Positions 34,090 through 45,773 of a stretch of 64,000 nt of DNA are shown here, piece after piece. The position numbers were made by a program, and so were the translations under genes. The notes under the pieces are model-generated. The model ran no database searches. It worked only from the letters and a program-made list of their open reading frames with translations, and was not told where the DNA came from. Numbering within the stretch: position 1 is the stretch's first letter; every line of letters begins with the position of its first letter. Source of the stretch: Delphinapterus leucas (lineage: Eukaryota > Chordata > Mammalia > Artiodactyla > Monodontidae); NCBI RefSeq assembly GCF_002288925.2, contig NW_022098076.1, positions 79,581,526 to 79,645,525 of the forward strand. Direction: 5' to 3'.

Positions 34090-35787
34090 TTAATGGAGCT
34101 AAAATGTCTGTGACTCCTCATAGATTTTACTCCAAAACATACAACACAACACAGGTATTCACAAAGAAAACAAACATCAGGGACAGCGTTAGCTGTTCAG
34201 CAAATCAGAAGGGCACAAAATTCTGTAAATAAATGACATACAATAGACCTCATTAATTCTAACTTTATTCATTTAGAATGTGCTATAATTCAGGAAGGAA
34301 CTGGGTAAGCACTGACCTTTCTACTGTGTACAAAAGAAAAATCTGTGCAGTGATAGTAAACATAAGATTCTCAAGGGAGTTCTTAAGTACTGGAGAAAAC
34401 ACACAAACACTTACTTCTATACAATCCAGTTGCCATCTATGCAAAGACAAATCCTGCTTAGATGCAAAATGCAAATAGCTCATCTAGTCATTGAAGTAGG
34501 CCCTTTACTAGGCCACACTTTTTGCCTAGCTACAGTGACATCATCCACTCAAAAGTAATAAGATTGCATATTTTTAAAAGTAATATTCAGATATACTTTG
34601 ATACTATTTAAGACCTCTCTCCCGCTGGGCTTAGAGACTGCTGACCACTCACAGACACTGGCACTAATGGCTCTCAACACAACTGCCATGGAAAACCATC
34701 ACAGATAGATTAGAATTGGTCCTCGAGATGATGCTATTTATTCTTCCTGCCTTAGTACATCATAATAAAGGAGTTATTGGTATGATACACTAATTAGGAC
34801 CTCTGTCTGCTCCCCTGTGGCTACTGAAAATGGCAGGACTGCAGTAGAGATGCTGCCCACTATGAATAAAGCTACTGAAATCTGCACGGTCTAGTTCAAA
34901 ACAGGCCCCATTCTCTGCTTGAGATTCCCACATGCCTTGGGATAAGGGATGTTGATGAAGGTTGACAGTTTTACCATGAAAGCTATAGGACAATTACTAC
35001 AGATCCGGCAATATCAATGGCTCATGATGTGTCTTCCTTTCCCTCGCAGAGGCAGTAAGGATGCCCCCTTCTCCAGTGTCAGGGAACAAAGTCTGCAGGA
35101 TCACCATTCTAATATATACTTGTATCTGAAAGAAGGAGACCTTCTTCATTTTGTTACTAGATTGAAAGTTTACTCAACAGCAGGCTTACATCTTCTGTCC
35201 TGGTGTTTTGGAAGAGAAATGTGGTCATAGGTCCAAGATGGGCTGGGGTACAGCCTGTCATAGTGGAATCCAGGACCACCTTGTCAATTCCCAGTTCATT
35301 GGCAATAGCTCCAGTTTCCAAAATTGGACCAAACGGGGTAAACTTGGACCCAAGTTTACCACCACAACCTTGGTTAAAGAACTGAGTGAAGCAGGGGCTG
35401 TGATGGGAGGCCAACTGGGATGTCAAAGGAAGGACATGGATGAGCTTGACATGCAAACATCAAAACCCAGGGACACTGCTTAGAGCCGAGTCCCTCTGCC
35501 GTGGAGTCTTTCAGGACCTGCAGTAATCCACAAGGAGTCTGTAGACTCATGACCATGAGTCATATCAGCAGTGATTACCATCCCTGTATCCCTTCTCCTC
35601 CCCAGCACCAGAGAAGAAAAAGAAGAGGCTGGAGGAGTGGAGAACAAGAGACCACTCTTCAACTCTGACTCCTTGGCTGGCTGCTGGAACCACAGTCTAG
35701 CCTGTGCTGGAAAAACAGGGGAAAGATTGTAATTAATAGAACTAAGTTTTAATACCTAAGCGGCTGTTTTAATAATTGAATATGATT
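34090..35787. other. Unexplained, repeat-poor sequence
   Basis: About 1.7 kb. The stretch 35,150-35,680 has overlapping open frames of 60-99 codons on both strands and a more G+C-rich composition than its flanks. That could reflect an old retrocopy or an unrecognised repeat. I recognise no protein family in any frame and see no poly(A) tail. Confidence 0.3.
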
Positions 35788-35803
35788 AAGAAGTACGGAA
35801 TCA

Positions 35804-36144
35804 GGGTTTCCCTGGTGGTGCAGTGGTTAAGAATCCGCCTGCCAATGCAGGGGACACCGTTCAAGCCTTGGTCCAGGAAGATCCCACATGCCGCGGAGCA
35901 ACTGAGTCCGTGTGCCACAACTACTGAGCCTTCAGTCTAGAGCCTGAGAGCCACAACTACTGAAGCCCATGCACCTAGAGCCTGTGCTCTGCAAGAAGAG
36001 AAGCCATTGCAATGAGAAGCCAGTGCACCGCAATGAAGACCAGTCCCCTCTAGCAGCAACTAGAGAAAGCCCGTGTGCAGCAATGAAGACCCAACGCAGC
36101 CAAAAATAACTAAATAAATAAAATCTATTAAAGAGAATAAAAAC
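35804..36144 (+). mobile_element. CHR SINE (long form)
   Basis: It carries the head GGGTTTCCCTGGTGGTGCAG, the middle section 'acaactactgagcc' and the 3' 'gacccaacgcagccaaaaata' with an AAAT-rich tail. TSDs AAGAAGTA(C/T)GGAATCA lie at 35,788-35,803 and 36,145-36,160. Confidence 0.95.
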
Positions 36145-36160
36145 AAGAAGTATGGAATCA

Positions 36161-36600
36161 TACTAATTTGAACTTAGAAGTGCCTTCTACCCAGTGGAAA
36201 AGGTGGGTTATACAAAGTCTACTGGAGACAATGATTAGATTGGAAAAGAAGTTTCATGCTTTACCTCATGATTTGAGACTTTTAAACTAATTCTATATAT
36301 AATACATATAGAATTAGTTATGTATATATTTAGTTTAAATTTATATATGTAAGGTCATCATTATAATGACCACCAACAAGGCTGCTTGTGAAAGAATTTT
36401 GCAGTTTTAATACTGATTAATTCTCTCACTTTGTTTTACAGTGTTCTTGTAAAGAGTGGTAAGACAAAGGGAATCAAGTTGTATAATTTAAGCCTTGTCT
36501 GCAAAGATAACCCTCTTCAGAAGCAAAGTAGATATTTCTCACAACCTCCTAGAAAGGAGACATTTCCCCTTCTTTTATTCATAGTGTGACAAGAGACACT
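36161..36600. other. Unique AT-rich sequence with a palindrome
   Basis: A 14-bp perfect inverted repeat (36,285-36,298 and 36,306-36,319) with a 7-nt loop lies here. No gene is recognised. Confidence 0.45.
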
Positions 36601-36609
36601 TCGATATCT

Positions 36610-37190
36610 GCCCAGAGTCCGTCCGGCCTGCTCTCTGAAGCTGGAACCACTTTGTTCTTGAACAGCCAGGCCCTAACTGTTCATGCCTCCCACTGCTGGC
36701 CCACCGGTGAGCTCTACACTGGGGTCTCATGGTTCTCAACTGTTCCCCTGTTAGGACCAGCCATTCTGCTTTGGGTCTCTTTCCTTCTGGTTCACCCTCT
36801 GCCCTTCTCCCAAGGTCATCCTTGTAGCAGAAAGGCCTATTCAAATCACTTTCCTATTGGAAATTCTCAGGGACTTTCCATTGTCCACAAGGCCTTCTGT
36901 AATGTAGGACCAGCCTGACCTTCCAATTGTAGCCCTGCCTTGCTTCCTGCCTCACCCAGCCCTCACTCCTTGCCCCAAAGTCCAGGGGGTAGCCACACTG
37001 GACTCTTGCTTTTCCTTAAACACAGCATTTTCTGTGCCTCTGTGCCTTGGCACATGCTGTCCCACCCCCATTCTCTGCCTAGCACAACCCACCCTCCTGA
37101 ACTCTGTCAAAATGTCATCTCCCTTGAAGGGCCTTCTATTTCTCCCCAACTCCGAGCCTGTCACAGCCTCCTCTGTAGTCTTCTATTTTG
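36610..37190 (+). repeat. L2 LINE relic
   Basis: 'cattgtccacaaggccttctgtaatgtagg', 'gtgccttggcacatgctgtccc' and 'tctgtcaaaatgtcatctcccttgaagggcc' follow the L2 order. The frames are broken, and the open frames of up to 110 codons are relics of L2 or chance. Confidence 0.7.
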
Positions 37191-37329
37191 GGGGACACAC
37201 TTTGATGGACACGGGAGGTGATGTGGTACGATGGCTGGAAGAGTAGACTCGGACTTGTACCACCTGCTATCCCTTTGGTAACGAACGTGCGATTGCAAGT
37301 TAAGGTAAGGACTATGGCAGAATGGGACA

Positions 37330-37850
37330 CAGTGCCAAGGAACCAAGCCTAGATGGTGCTGAGATCTGACACATGAGTAGGGGATAACCAGAGACCTGGA
37401 GGGGATATCCAGGGGATAACCACTCTCCTGGAGTGGGAGCGGGAAGCAGGACTCCAGGAGCAGGGAGCCATATGTGCAGCAGTTCCACAGCAGGAGCATG
37501 TGTTTCTGCAAACAGAAAGGGACTCATGTGGCTGGCCTGGATGAGCAAGGAGAGTAGTGGGAGATGGGGCTGAAAAGGTAGGAAAGGCCCAAGCTTGAAG
37601 AGCCTGAGAGGCCACCCGGAAGACTTTCACCCTTAAGAGCAAACAAGAGGCAATGAAGAGTTTTATACCTGGGGAATGAAATGGTGCTATTGGCATTTTG
37701 AAAAAAAGTCTAGCTTCTGTGTGTAGAATAGACCAGACCAAGATCAGAGAGGATGTGGGGAGGCCTATTAGGAGGCTATTCACAGGCAAGAAAAAAAATA
37801 ATGGAGGCTCGTACTGGGGAGTGATGGAGCAGAGGAGGAGAATTTGGGTG
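37330..37850 (-). repeat. L2 LINE relic
   Basis: Antisense L2-like text: 'gatggggctgaaaaggtaggaaaggcc', 'gaggcaatgaagagttttatacc' and 'attaggaggctattcacagg'. The 146-codon minus-strand frame here is taken as incidental. Confidence 0.5.
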
Positions 37851-38189
37851 AGTTCAAATTGAAATCTTTCTCAGAACTTCTAAGAACCAAACAGATTAAT
37901 CACTCACATTAAACACTCAGGCGGTATAAAAGAAAAGTGTCACCCTCAAGTTATGATTACTCTCTGGAGCTTATTATAAAATAAAATCACTTAAAATAGA
38001 TTTGGTTAAATGTCACTACTGAGAACAAAGCAAAGGATGAAATTATATTTGTATAATATAGTAGAAACAGCAAAACTCTCTTTTAAACTATCTAGTTAAA
38101 AGCATTTGTTACCTTAGAAAGCTCCAAGGAGGCTCTGAAACACAGAAATAAAGATTACAAAATTTTAATAGCAGATAATTGTCTTATAA

Positions 38190-39260
38190 CAGCTTTTTGA
38201 TATATACTTCACATACCATATCATCAATCCATTTAAATGTACTTTTCAGTGTTTTTAGTATTTTCACAGAGTGTGTAACCATTACCAGTATCTAATAGAA
38301 CATTTTCATCATTCTAAGAAGAAACCCCATACACATCAGTAGCCACTGCCCTTTTCCTCCCAACTACCCCAGCCCTAGGCAACCACTAATCTACTTTACT
38401 GCCTTTTATGGACGTTTCATATAAGTGGAATCATACAATATGTGGTCTTTTGTGACAGGCTTCTTTCATTTAGCATAACGTTTTCAAAGTTCACCCATGT
38501 TGTAACATATATCAGTATTTCATTTCTTTTTATTATCAAATAATATTCCATTGTACGGATAAACTACATTTTGTTTGTCCACTCATCAACTGATGGAAAT
38601 CTGTGTTGCTCCCACATTTTGGCTATTATGAATAATGCTGCTATGAATATTCATGTACAAGTTGAGTGGACATGTGTTTCGTTTCTCTTGGGTCAATACC
38701 TAGGAGTGGAATTGCTGGGTCACACATAATTCTATATTTAATCGTTTGAGGAACTGCCCAGCTGTTTCCCAAAACAGTTACCCCATTTGACATTTTCATC
38801 AGCAATGTATGAGGGTTCCCATGTCTCCACAACCTCACCAACTCCTGTCATTATGTCTCTCTGATTCTAGCCATCTGAGTGAGTGTGAAGTGATATCTCA
38901 TTGTGGTTTGGATTTGCTTTTCCCTGGTGGCTAATAATGTTGAGCATTTTTTCATGCATTAACAAGCCATTTGTACAACTTCTTTGGAGAAGTATCTATT
39001 TCTCCATTTGAAGAAATGTCTATTTCCATTGCCCATTTTTTAATTTGTCTATTGTTAAGCTATAAGACATCTTTATATACTCTGGATACAAGGCCTTTAT
39101 CAAATATATGACTTACAAAAGTTTTCTCCTCTTTTGTGAGTTGTCTTTTAACTTCCTTGGTGGTATACTTTGAAGTACAAAAGTGTTTTTTTGTTGTTGT
39201 TGTTTTTTATGCACTCAATCTATCCTTTCTTTTGTTGCTGTGCTTTATTGTGTTTTAGAA
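38190..39260 (-). mobile_element. Old L1 (L1M-type) fragment, antisense
   Basis: It runs from antisense 3' UTR-like sequence ('ggcaaccactaatctac', 'atataagtggaatcatacaatatgtgg') into ORF2 C-terminal codons ('aataatattccattgta', 'ctaggagtggaattgctgggtca', 'gaagtatctatttc'). It is well diverged, with many stops, and is older than the cetartiodactyl L1 copies nearby. Confidence 0.85.
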
Positions 39261-40780
39261 AAAAATAATTTTTATGAAACTATGAGTTTATAAAGTTATA
39301 CAACTGAGTTGTGTCTAAATTCTTCTATATTTTCTCTTACCAACAAGAAAAGAATTTAAGTACCATTTTCCTCAAGAGTTTGTATCATTTTCTCTAACAT
39401 TTGTATTGCTTTTTTAAAGTTAAAAGACTACAATTGCCACCCAACTCTATCTTTAGCAAAGGCAATTAAGCAGCATTATTCAGGCTTATCAGTTCCAAGC
39501 CATTTTATTAGCTAAAGCAATTAGAAGAACTTATCATATTTTAAAATCACATAGTTATTGACTACAGCAAGCCCTTTTACTGAGAAAGGTGATGACTTGT
39601 AACACTGCTATGAGGTAAAATGAAAATAAAGGGTGAAAAGAAAGCCTGAAAGATAGAGGCTAAATGAAGGAAGGAACATAAATTACAATTAAAGTGAAAC
39701 ATTGAGGAACCTTAATGCATTTTTTAAGAGCCTTTAAGTCAAATTAACGAAAATGAAAGAGGCTCAATATTTGCACTGGTAGAATTTTGATTTAAAAAGT
39801 TAAATAATTTCTTTTAACTAAACATTCGATCTATTCATTTTCACCTAAAAGGTTTTAAGAGGAAAAGTACAATGCTTTCAAGATATTTTTTTATAAAAAA
39901 ACTTAATAAACAGCAAGGGATACAGGCATGAATCTAGAAGAGCATGCAACAAATCTTTCTTTAGATCATCTCAAAATCTATGTGTTTCCTGAGGACTGAG
40001 CTCCTAAATTGCTTATCTTTGAGTCTCCAGTGTCCAGCATGTGTCTGCACTTAGAAGATGCTCAAAACCCCGAAACTGTTGAAATAAATTAGATTTGAAT
40101 TTACCTATGTATAAGGTCTTCTGAATAAACTCATATGTAGCATCGGCCTCCAAAAGTTCACTTATGGATATTTTTTCTCAGTTTTACATTCAATAGAATA
40201 GTTTATTCTTTACATGTGCTTTTTCTCCTCAAGTTTTCATTGAATGTCATGGAGAGAACACTTTTTCACATCAATTTCATTTTACTGAGAAATGAACTAA
40301 GGTGATCCACCAGCATTACTAATCTATTCGGTATGATTTGGGTAATGTTAATGGAATTATGCTCTGGGACCAGCCTATCACCCTTCAGCTCAAAACCTGT
40401 CATCTCGCCTCTGTCTACTCTGAGTGACTGTGCTCCCTCACCATTTGTCTTCCAGCAGTAGACAGGGATCATAAACGCACGGGGAGACTGGCACAGCAGC
40501 CAAATTCACCACCGACCCATCCCAGATAACCTCTACACTTCCTTCCCTCCTTTCCCTCCTCTGTACCTGCTTAAATGCAGATCTGTTAATCCCTCATCGT
40601 TCCACACATTCCTGTCTAAAGATCAAGGCCATGAATTTTAGCTGGCCTTGCTCTGCACTTCTTCCAGCTGTGCCCTTCTACCTGGGATGGTGAGTCGATC
40701 AAGTGAAGGGGTTGTACCCATCCATAGCCTGGAACCACCACCACCCCCAGACCATGCTCCCTGCTTTAAGTTTGCTACTT
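39261..40780. other. Mostly unique sequence; possible conserved block 39,400-39,600
   Basis: Repeat-free text at 39,400-39,600 contains several CAATTA/AATTAG cores and TTATCA motifs. A short L2-like 3' end may lie at about 39,970-40,110 ('gtccagcatgtgtctgcacttagaagatgctc'). No exon is recognised. Confidence 0.35.
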
Positions 40781-40792
40781 AAAAACAGCCCC

Positions 40793-40990
40793 GGGCTTCC
40801 CTGGTGGCACAGTGGTTGAGAGTCCGCCTGTCGATGCAGGGGACACGGGTTCGTGCCTCGGTCGGGGAAGATCCCACATGCCGCAGAGCGGCTGGGCCCG
40901 TGAGCCTTGGCCGCTGAGCCTGCGCATCCGGAGCCTGTGCTCCGCAAGGGGAGAGGCCACAACAGTGAGAGGCCCGCGTACCGCAAAAAA
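40793..40990 (+). mobile_element. CHR SINE (short form)
   Basis: Complete short CHR SINE. The perfect 12-bp TSD AAAAACAGCCCC lies at 40,781-40,792 and 40,991-41,002. Confidence 0.95.
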
Positions 40991-41002
40991 AAAAACAGCC
41001 CC

Positions 41003-41474
41003 CAAGTCGACTTTTACGGCCTGTGTAGGGCTTCTTCCCTGGGTCCATCCCCCACTGACAGACCTTCAGGCCCAAAGAACGTACAAGGGGTGACTCTTTG
41101 CAAGAGGGTTATAAACAGAGCTTGAATATATGGGCTAAATATCCTCAAGGTCTGAGATGGAGCAGAGGGTAGGAGCAGTGTGGGCCATGAGCATGGTTGG
41201 CCAGCCAGGGCCACCTCTGCCCATGACACCACATTTCAGTACATAACTTTAGAACTATTAGGAGCCCTAGAGTCCAAACTTCCATTTTCCTAGATTATTA
41301 AAAATTATCAATGAAGGTAGAAGAATAGACCATATTTTATTAAATTTGTTAGCTTGATTTATGAATATTTAGACACATGGTATATGGGTGTCCATTTGTA
41401 CTTCTACTTTGGACCTTAATCCTATGAGCAGTGAGCCTGCTAGCTTTTGGAGTCCAAGTTTTATTGGGTCATTA
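41003..41474. other. Unique sequence, no gene recognised
   Basis: No exon or repeat is identified. Confidence 0.35.
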
Positions 41475-42890
41475 AAAATATTTATTATGTTTCTACCTTG
41501 CGTGAGCCACTGTTTTAGGCCCTAGGGGACAGTAGCAAACTGAACAGACAAGATCCTGCTCTCAGAGAGTTTACATTCCAACAGGAGAAGATAAGTAAGT
41601 AATAATGTCTAGGTAAACCAATGCATTCATTCATTCACTCTCTCAATAAATATGAGTTGCCAAACACTGCTTCAGTCACTAGAACTGTGAGCAAAACAGA
41701 CAAGAATCCCTGGCCTCATAAAGTTTATGTTATAATTTCAAATATTAATAAAAGTAAAGAAAGAAATTTAAAGGGATAAATTATTCGAAAGTAACAGATG
41801 AGAGACATTGGTCCCTTAGATGAGGTTGTCAGGAAGGAATCTCTGATGGTATCTACAGGATGATAAGAAGCCAGGAGCACAAAAAGCCAAGAAAAGAGAC
41901 TTCTTTCAAAAGGAAGAGCAGGTGCTGTACCAATTTACATTCCCACCAACAGTGTATGAGGCTCCCCTTCTCTCCACACCCTCTCCAGCATTGATTGTTT
42001 GTACAGCCACTGTGGAGAACAGTATGGAGGTTCCTTAAAAAACTAAAAATAGAGCTATCATATGATCCTGCAATCCCGCTCCTGGGCATGTATCAGGATA
42101 AAAACATAGTCTGAAATGTTCATTGCAGCACTGTTTACAATAGCCAAGACATGGAAACAACCTAAATGTCCATTGACAGAGGAATGGCTAAAGAAGTTGC
42201 GGTATATATATACAATGGAATATTACTCACCCATTAAAAAGAATGAAATAATGCCATTTGCAGCAACATGGATGGACCTAGAGTTTGTCATACTGAGTGA
42301 AGTCAGACAGAGACAGAGAAATATCGTGTGATGTGGCTTATATGTGGAAGCTAAAAAAAAATGATACAAATGAACTTATTTACAAAACAGAAACAGACTC
42401 ACAAAGAATGAACTTATGGTTACCAGGGGGAAGGGTGCAGAGGAGAGAGAGTTGGGGAGTTTGAGACTGACATGTACACACTGCTATATTTAAAATGGAT
42501 AACCAACAAGGACCTACTATATAGCACAGGGAACTCTGTTCATTATTGTGTTACAACCTAAATGGGAAAAGAATTTGAAAAAGAATAGATACATGTATAT
42601 GTATAACTGAATCATTTTGCTATACACCTGAAACTCACACAACATTGTTAATCAACTATACACCAATATAAAATAAAAAGTTAAAAATAAATAATTGAAA
42701 AAGTTATTTCTTCTGTGAATATACAGCTGCTGAATAAACATTTATTTAAAAGACAAAAAAAAAAAGGAAGAGCAGGTGCAGATGCCAGCAGCATGGAACT
42801 TGCAGTGTTCAAGGAACAGAGGTAAAGCACGTGTGGCTGGAGCATCGTAAAGCCGATGGTGAGCGTTGCTATACAGTTGAGAAGGAAGCC
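41475..42890 (-). repeat. L2 LINE relics, split by L1
   Basis: Antisense L2-like 3' sequences occur twice: 'gtgagccactgttttaggccctaggggacag...gagagtttacattccaacaggagaag', then 'caataaatatgagttgccaaacactg...aatccctggcctcataaag'. The second continues after the L1 insertion at 42,780 with 'aggaacagaggtaaagcacgtgtggctggagca'. Confidence 0.6.
41926..42761 (+). mobile_element. Twin-primed, 5'-truncated L1 with probable 3' transduction
   Basis: The first ~78 bp (41,926-42,003) are antisense ORF2, and the rest (42,004 on) is direct ORF2 C-terminus plus 3' UTR, the twin-priming arrangement. The L1 proper ends in an A-rich stretch at about 42,665-42,702. It is followed by about 50 bp of non-L1 sequence with its own AATAAA (42,733-42,738) and a second A tail (about 42,754-42,765). 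Perfect 18-bp TSDs AAAAGGAAGAGCAGGTGC at 41,908-41,925 and 42,762-42,779 enclose the whole unit. Confidence 0.9.
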
Positions 42891-43324
42891 ACTGAGAGAT
42901 TTTTTTATTTAATGTGTATTAGATCTAAGTTCCCAGTTCCTGTGTTTTCTGAAGGTGTCTAGAAGGGGTCAGTGAAAGATTACAGCAGGAAAGCAGCGGC
43001 AGTGAAAGGAAGACTCTACCACAGTCTGGCTCATTCTTGCAGGTTGTGCCATGTGACCTTGTAACAGGTGCAGTGATCAAGTGCTGTTTCTTCAGGAAGC
43101 ATGTGCTCAGGCTTAGGTGTCCTCAGTAGCAATGTGAAAACTTGCTGAGTCCACAGCAGACCCCCAAGGGCCTATTGCTACTAGTGGATGAGCTAGAACG
43201 GTACTCGATCCACATCTCCATCCAGCAAGTCATCAGATAAGCCTGGACTGTGGTCCACAGTCTGTAACTACTGACTGCCATACTTCAGGTTGAAGAACAC
43301 TCGCTCTAGGAAAGAACCAAGATT
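42891..43324. other. Unique sequence, no gene recognised
   Basis: No exon or clear repeat is visible. Confidence 0.35.
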
Positions 43325-43500
43325 TGTTCGTATGCCAGGCACTGACCCAGTGCTTCCTGCACAATTGCTCACTCAAATGAATTCCCGCAAGTCAGTGACG
43401 AAGGTATCGTTATCTTCCTTTAATAGAAGAAACCAGGGCTCCAAAGAGAAGGTAATTTCTCCAAGTCACATGTTGATAAATAGTGGACCTTTTGCAGGAC
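43325..43500 (-). repeat. MIR relic
   Basis: 'atgccaggcactgacccagtgcttcc', 'gaagaaaccagggctccaaagag' and 'gtaatttctccaagtcaca' give the antisense MIR order. Confidence 0.65.
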
Positions 43501-43559
43501 TTGATGTTGCCTGCCTCAGCAAACAGAACACGGTCATTGGCCTGACTTTCACACAAAGG

Positions 43560-43775
43560 AGGAAGAAAGCACTCAGCTCCGGAGCAAGATACACCTGGAA
43601 GCCCAGCTTGGCCACTGTGTCACTGTGTGAGCTTGGGCAAATTATTTCACTCCTCTGAGTCTCAATTTACTTCTTTGTAAAGTGGAGATAATTGCAATAC
43701 CCACAGTAAAGGGTTGTGGGGAGATAATGCATGTGAGATAGATACTGTGGTTTATGATAAGAAATATATATTTGG
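43560..43775 (+). repeat. MIR relic
   Basis: 'ttggccactgtgtcactgtgtgagcttgggcaaattatttcac' followed by 'gagtctcaatttacttctttgtaaagtggagat' is a classic sense MIR. Confidence 0.85.
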
Positions 43776-43829
43776 TCTTCATCCCCACTTCTAGCACAAT
43801 GCTTCTAAAAGCTCTTGGAATTTCCTAAG

Positions 43830-44515
43830 TGGTGAGAGATATAAAGGGGCCTTTTGGGTTGCCCCTAAGCCACCTATAGGTGGGGAGGGGTTGGTTCTCG
43901 AGGGAGCCACCTATGTGATTAGAGGGTTGGAACTTTTGAGTCCCACACTTCAACCCCCAGGGAGCAGAGAGGGGCTGGAGGTTGAATCAGTGATTTGATC
44001 AACCATGCCTATGTAATAAAGCCTCCCCCAAAACCCAAAAGGCTGGGCTTCTGATAGCTTCCAGGTTGGTGAATGTGTGGAGATTCAGGGAGAGTGTGTG
44101 CTCAGAGAGGGCATGGGAGCTCCAACCCCTCCCCATACTTTGTCCTATGTGTCTCTTCCATCTGGCTGTTCCTGAGTAATATCCTTTATAATAAACCAGT
44201 AATCTAGTAAGTTAAATGTTTCTCTGAGTTCTGTGAATAGCTCTAGCAAATTAGCCGAATGCAAGGAGGAGGTCATTGGAACTTCCCATCCATAGCCTGT
44301 AGGTCAGAAGCACAGTTGATAACCGGGTTTGCAACTGGTGTCTGAAATGGGGGAGGGAGACAGTCTCGTGGGACTGAGCCCTTAACCTGTGGGATCTGAC
44401 ACTGTGTCCAGGCAGATAGTGTCAGAATGGAGTTGAATTACAGCGCACGCAGCTGGTACTGGAGCATTGCTTGTTGGTGTGGGGGAAAAACCCTCCCTAC
44501 TGTGGAATTGGGTGC
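43830..44515 (+). mobile_element. ERVL-type (MLT2-like) LTR
   Basis: An old endogenous retroviral LTR in sense orientation. It has a G/C-rich 5' part and a polyadenylation signal AATAAA at 44,190-44,195 in 'cctttataataaaccagtaatc'. The R/U5-like part is 'gttctgtgaatagctctagcaaatt', and the end is 'gtgtgggggaaaaaccc'. The same family occurs antisense near 63 kb. The sequence just after the LTR ('ggaattgggt') is shared with the 63-kb copy, so a scrap of leader may remain. No retroviral ORF is attached. Confidence 0.65.
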
Positions 44516-44529
44516 TCCGACCCTTAGCA

Positions 44530-45522
44530 TGTCAAGAGCCTGGAGTGTAACAAGCACTTAACAAATGACGGTTGGTTGCATTACGCTTCCTTTGCTTTGC
44601 TTCTCTCTTCTGTTCAGCATCTACCATGGGGTCCCAGTTATTTATTGATCCTGGGTGTTCTTTCACCAGAAAACACCAACCATTTATTTAAAGATGTGCC
44701 AGAGTTTGTCAAATTGGGGTGCTATGAATGAAATATGAGCCATGAACCCTTAAGGAGCAAACCGTCTATTTGGGGAATCAACCTAACATTCACAGAAGAC
44801 TTAAATGCTAGGCGGTGGGTTACGGAGGCAGCTGAGAAATGATCATCCTTACGGGTGAGTGTCCTCTTTGTTTGAAACATCTCCTGAGTTTTGCTGAGCA
44901 GCCTAAGCCCCAGTGAGATACTCCAATCCAGAGCCCAATGAATGCCACACAACTGTCTTTCTCCTCTCTTGATAAATTAAACGTCCATGAAGATAACACT
45001 CACTTAAACATTAGTGATCATCCTCAGACCTCAGAAGCTTCACAAGAAAAGCTCATTCTAAGATCTACTAGAGCAGGATCCAAACCTACTGTGTACTTAT
45101 ACGCACTTGAATCTCCAGCCTTCTCCCTGGCTTCTGGTTGAGCTTAGATATTTCTTGTACCAGATGTTTGGATTTATTTAAAATGTTGAACACATACTTT
45201 GGACAGGAGGTGGAGAGACCTGCATGCAATTAAGGAGAAGGTGGGGTGATTAGTTCTATCTCTTCCTTCACTCTAATGCACATCCATTAAAGGCTTTCTG
45301 GCCAGCTCACATGCAGCCCTCAGAGGAGTCTCTCATGGGTTTCCATTTCCCTTCTGTGGCAGCTGCTCTCTGCATGGTTTACAAGACCGTTGTCACCATA
45401 AGTGAGACCATATCATTTATGAAGTACTGGGAGTACCTAAGAGGGAAGGGCAACTGGGTAATTTTAAGACATTGGTGCTGTTATTACTTTTTATTCTTAA
45501 AGGCTAAAGGGAGAGGCACGTG
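44530..45522. other. Unique sequence, no gene recognised
   Basis: No exon or repeat family is identified. The 110-codon frame at 45,311-45,643 has no domain and enters a DNA transposon. Confidence 0.35.
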
Positions 45523-45530
45523 GTCTAAAA

Positions 45531-45765
45531 CAGTGGTTCTCAATCTATTTTACTTTCAAGCCATAATAAATAAATATATAATTTACACCTTAAGAAATAA
45601 TCCTGAAACTAAAGTTTCATGTAATAGTACTTACCCTTCCTAAGTGCCATATACTCTGATAGTTTCTATTCTATCTTTAAAAAAAAAATACCAGTTGCAA
45701 TATGCAGTTGATCTTAGGACCCATTAATGAGTCATAACTTGCAGTTTGTAAAACAGTTTTGAAAA
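45531..45765. mobile_element. Non-autonomous hAT DNA transposon
   Basis: It starts CAGTGGTTCTCAATCTA, the typical hAT-Charlie terminus. The right end 'cagtttgtaaaacagttttg' is a degraded complement. Exact 8-bp repeats GTCTAAAA lie at 45,523-45,530 and 45,766-45,773, the second a few bases beyond where the terminal repeat would be expected to end. Confidence 0.7.
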
Positions 45766-45773
45766 GTCTAAAA

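Noticed and set aside
37349..37789. 146-codon minus-strand open frame
   Set aside because: It lies within an L2 relic. The composition is Ser/Leu/Pro-rich without a recognisable fold, and no splice context is evident.
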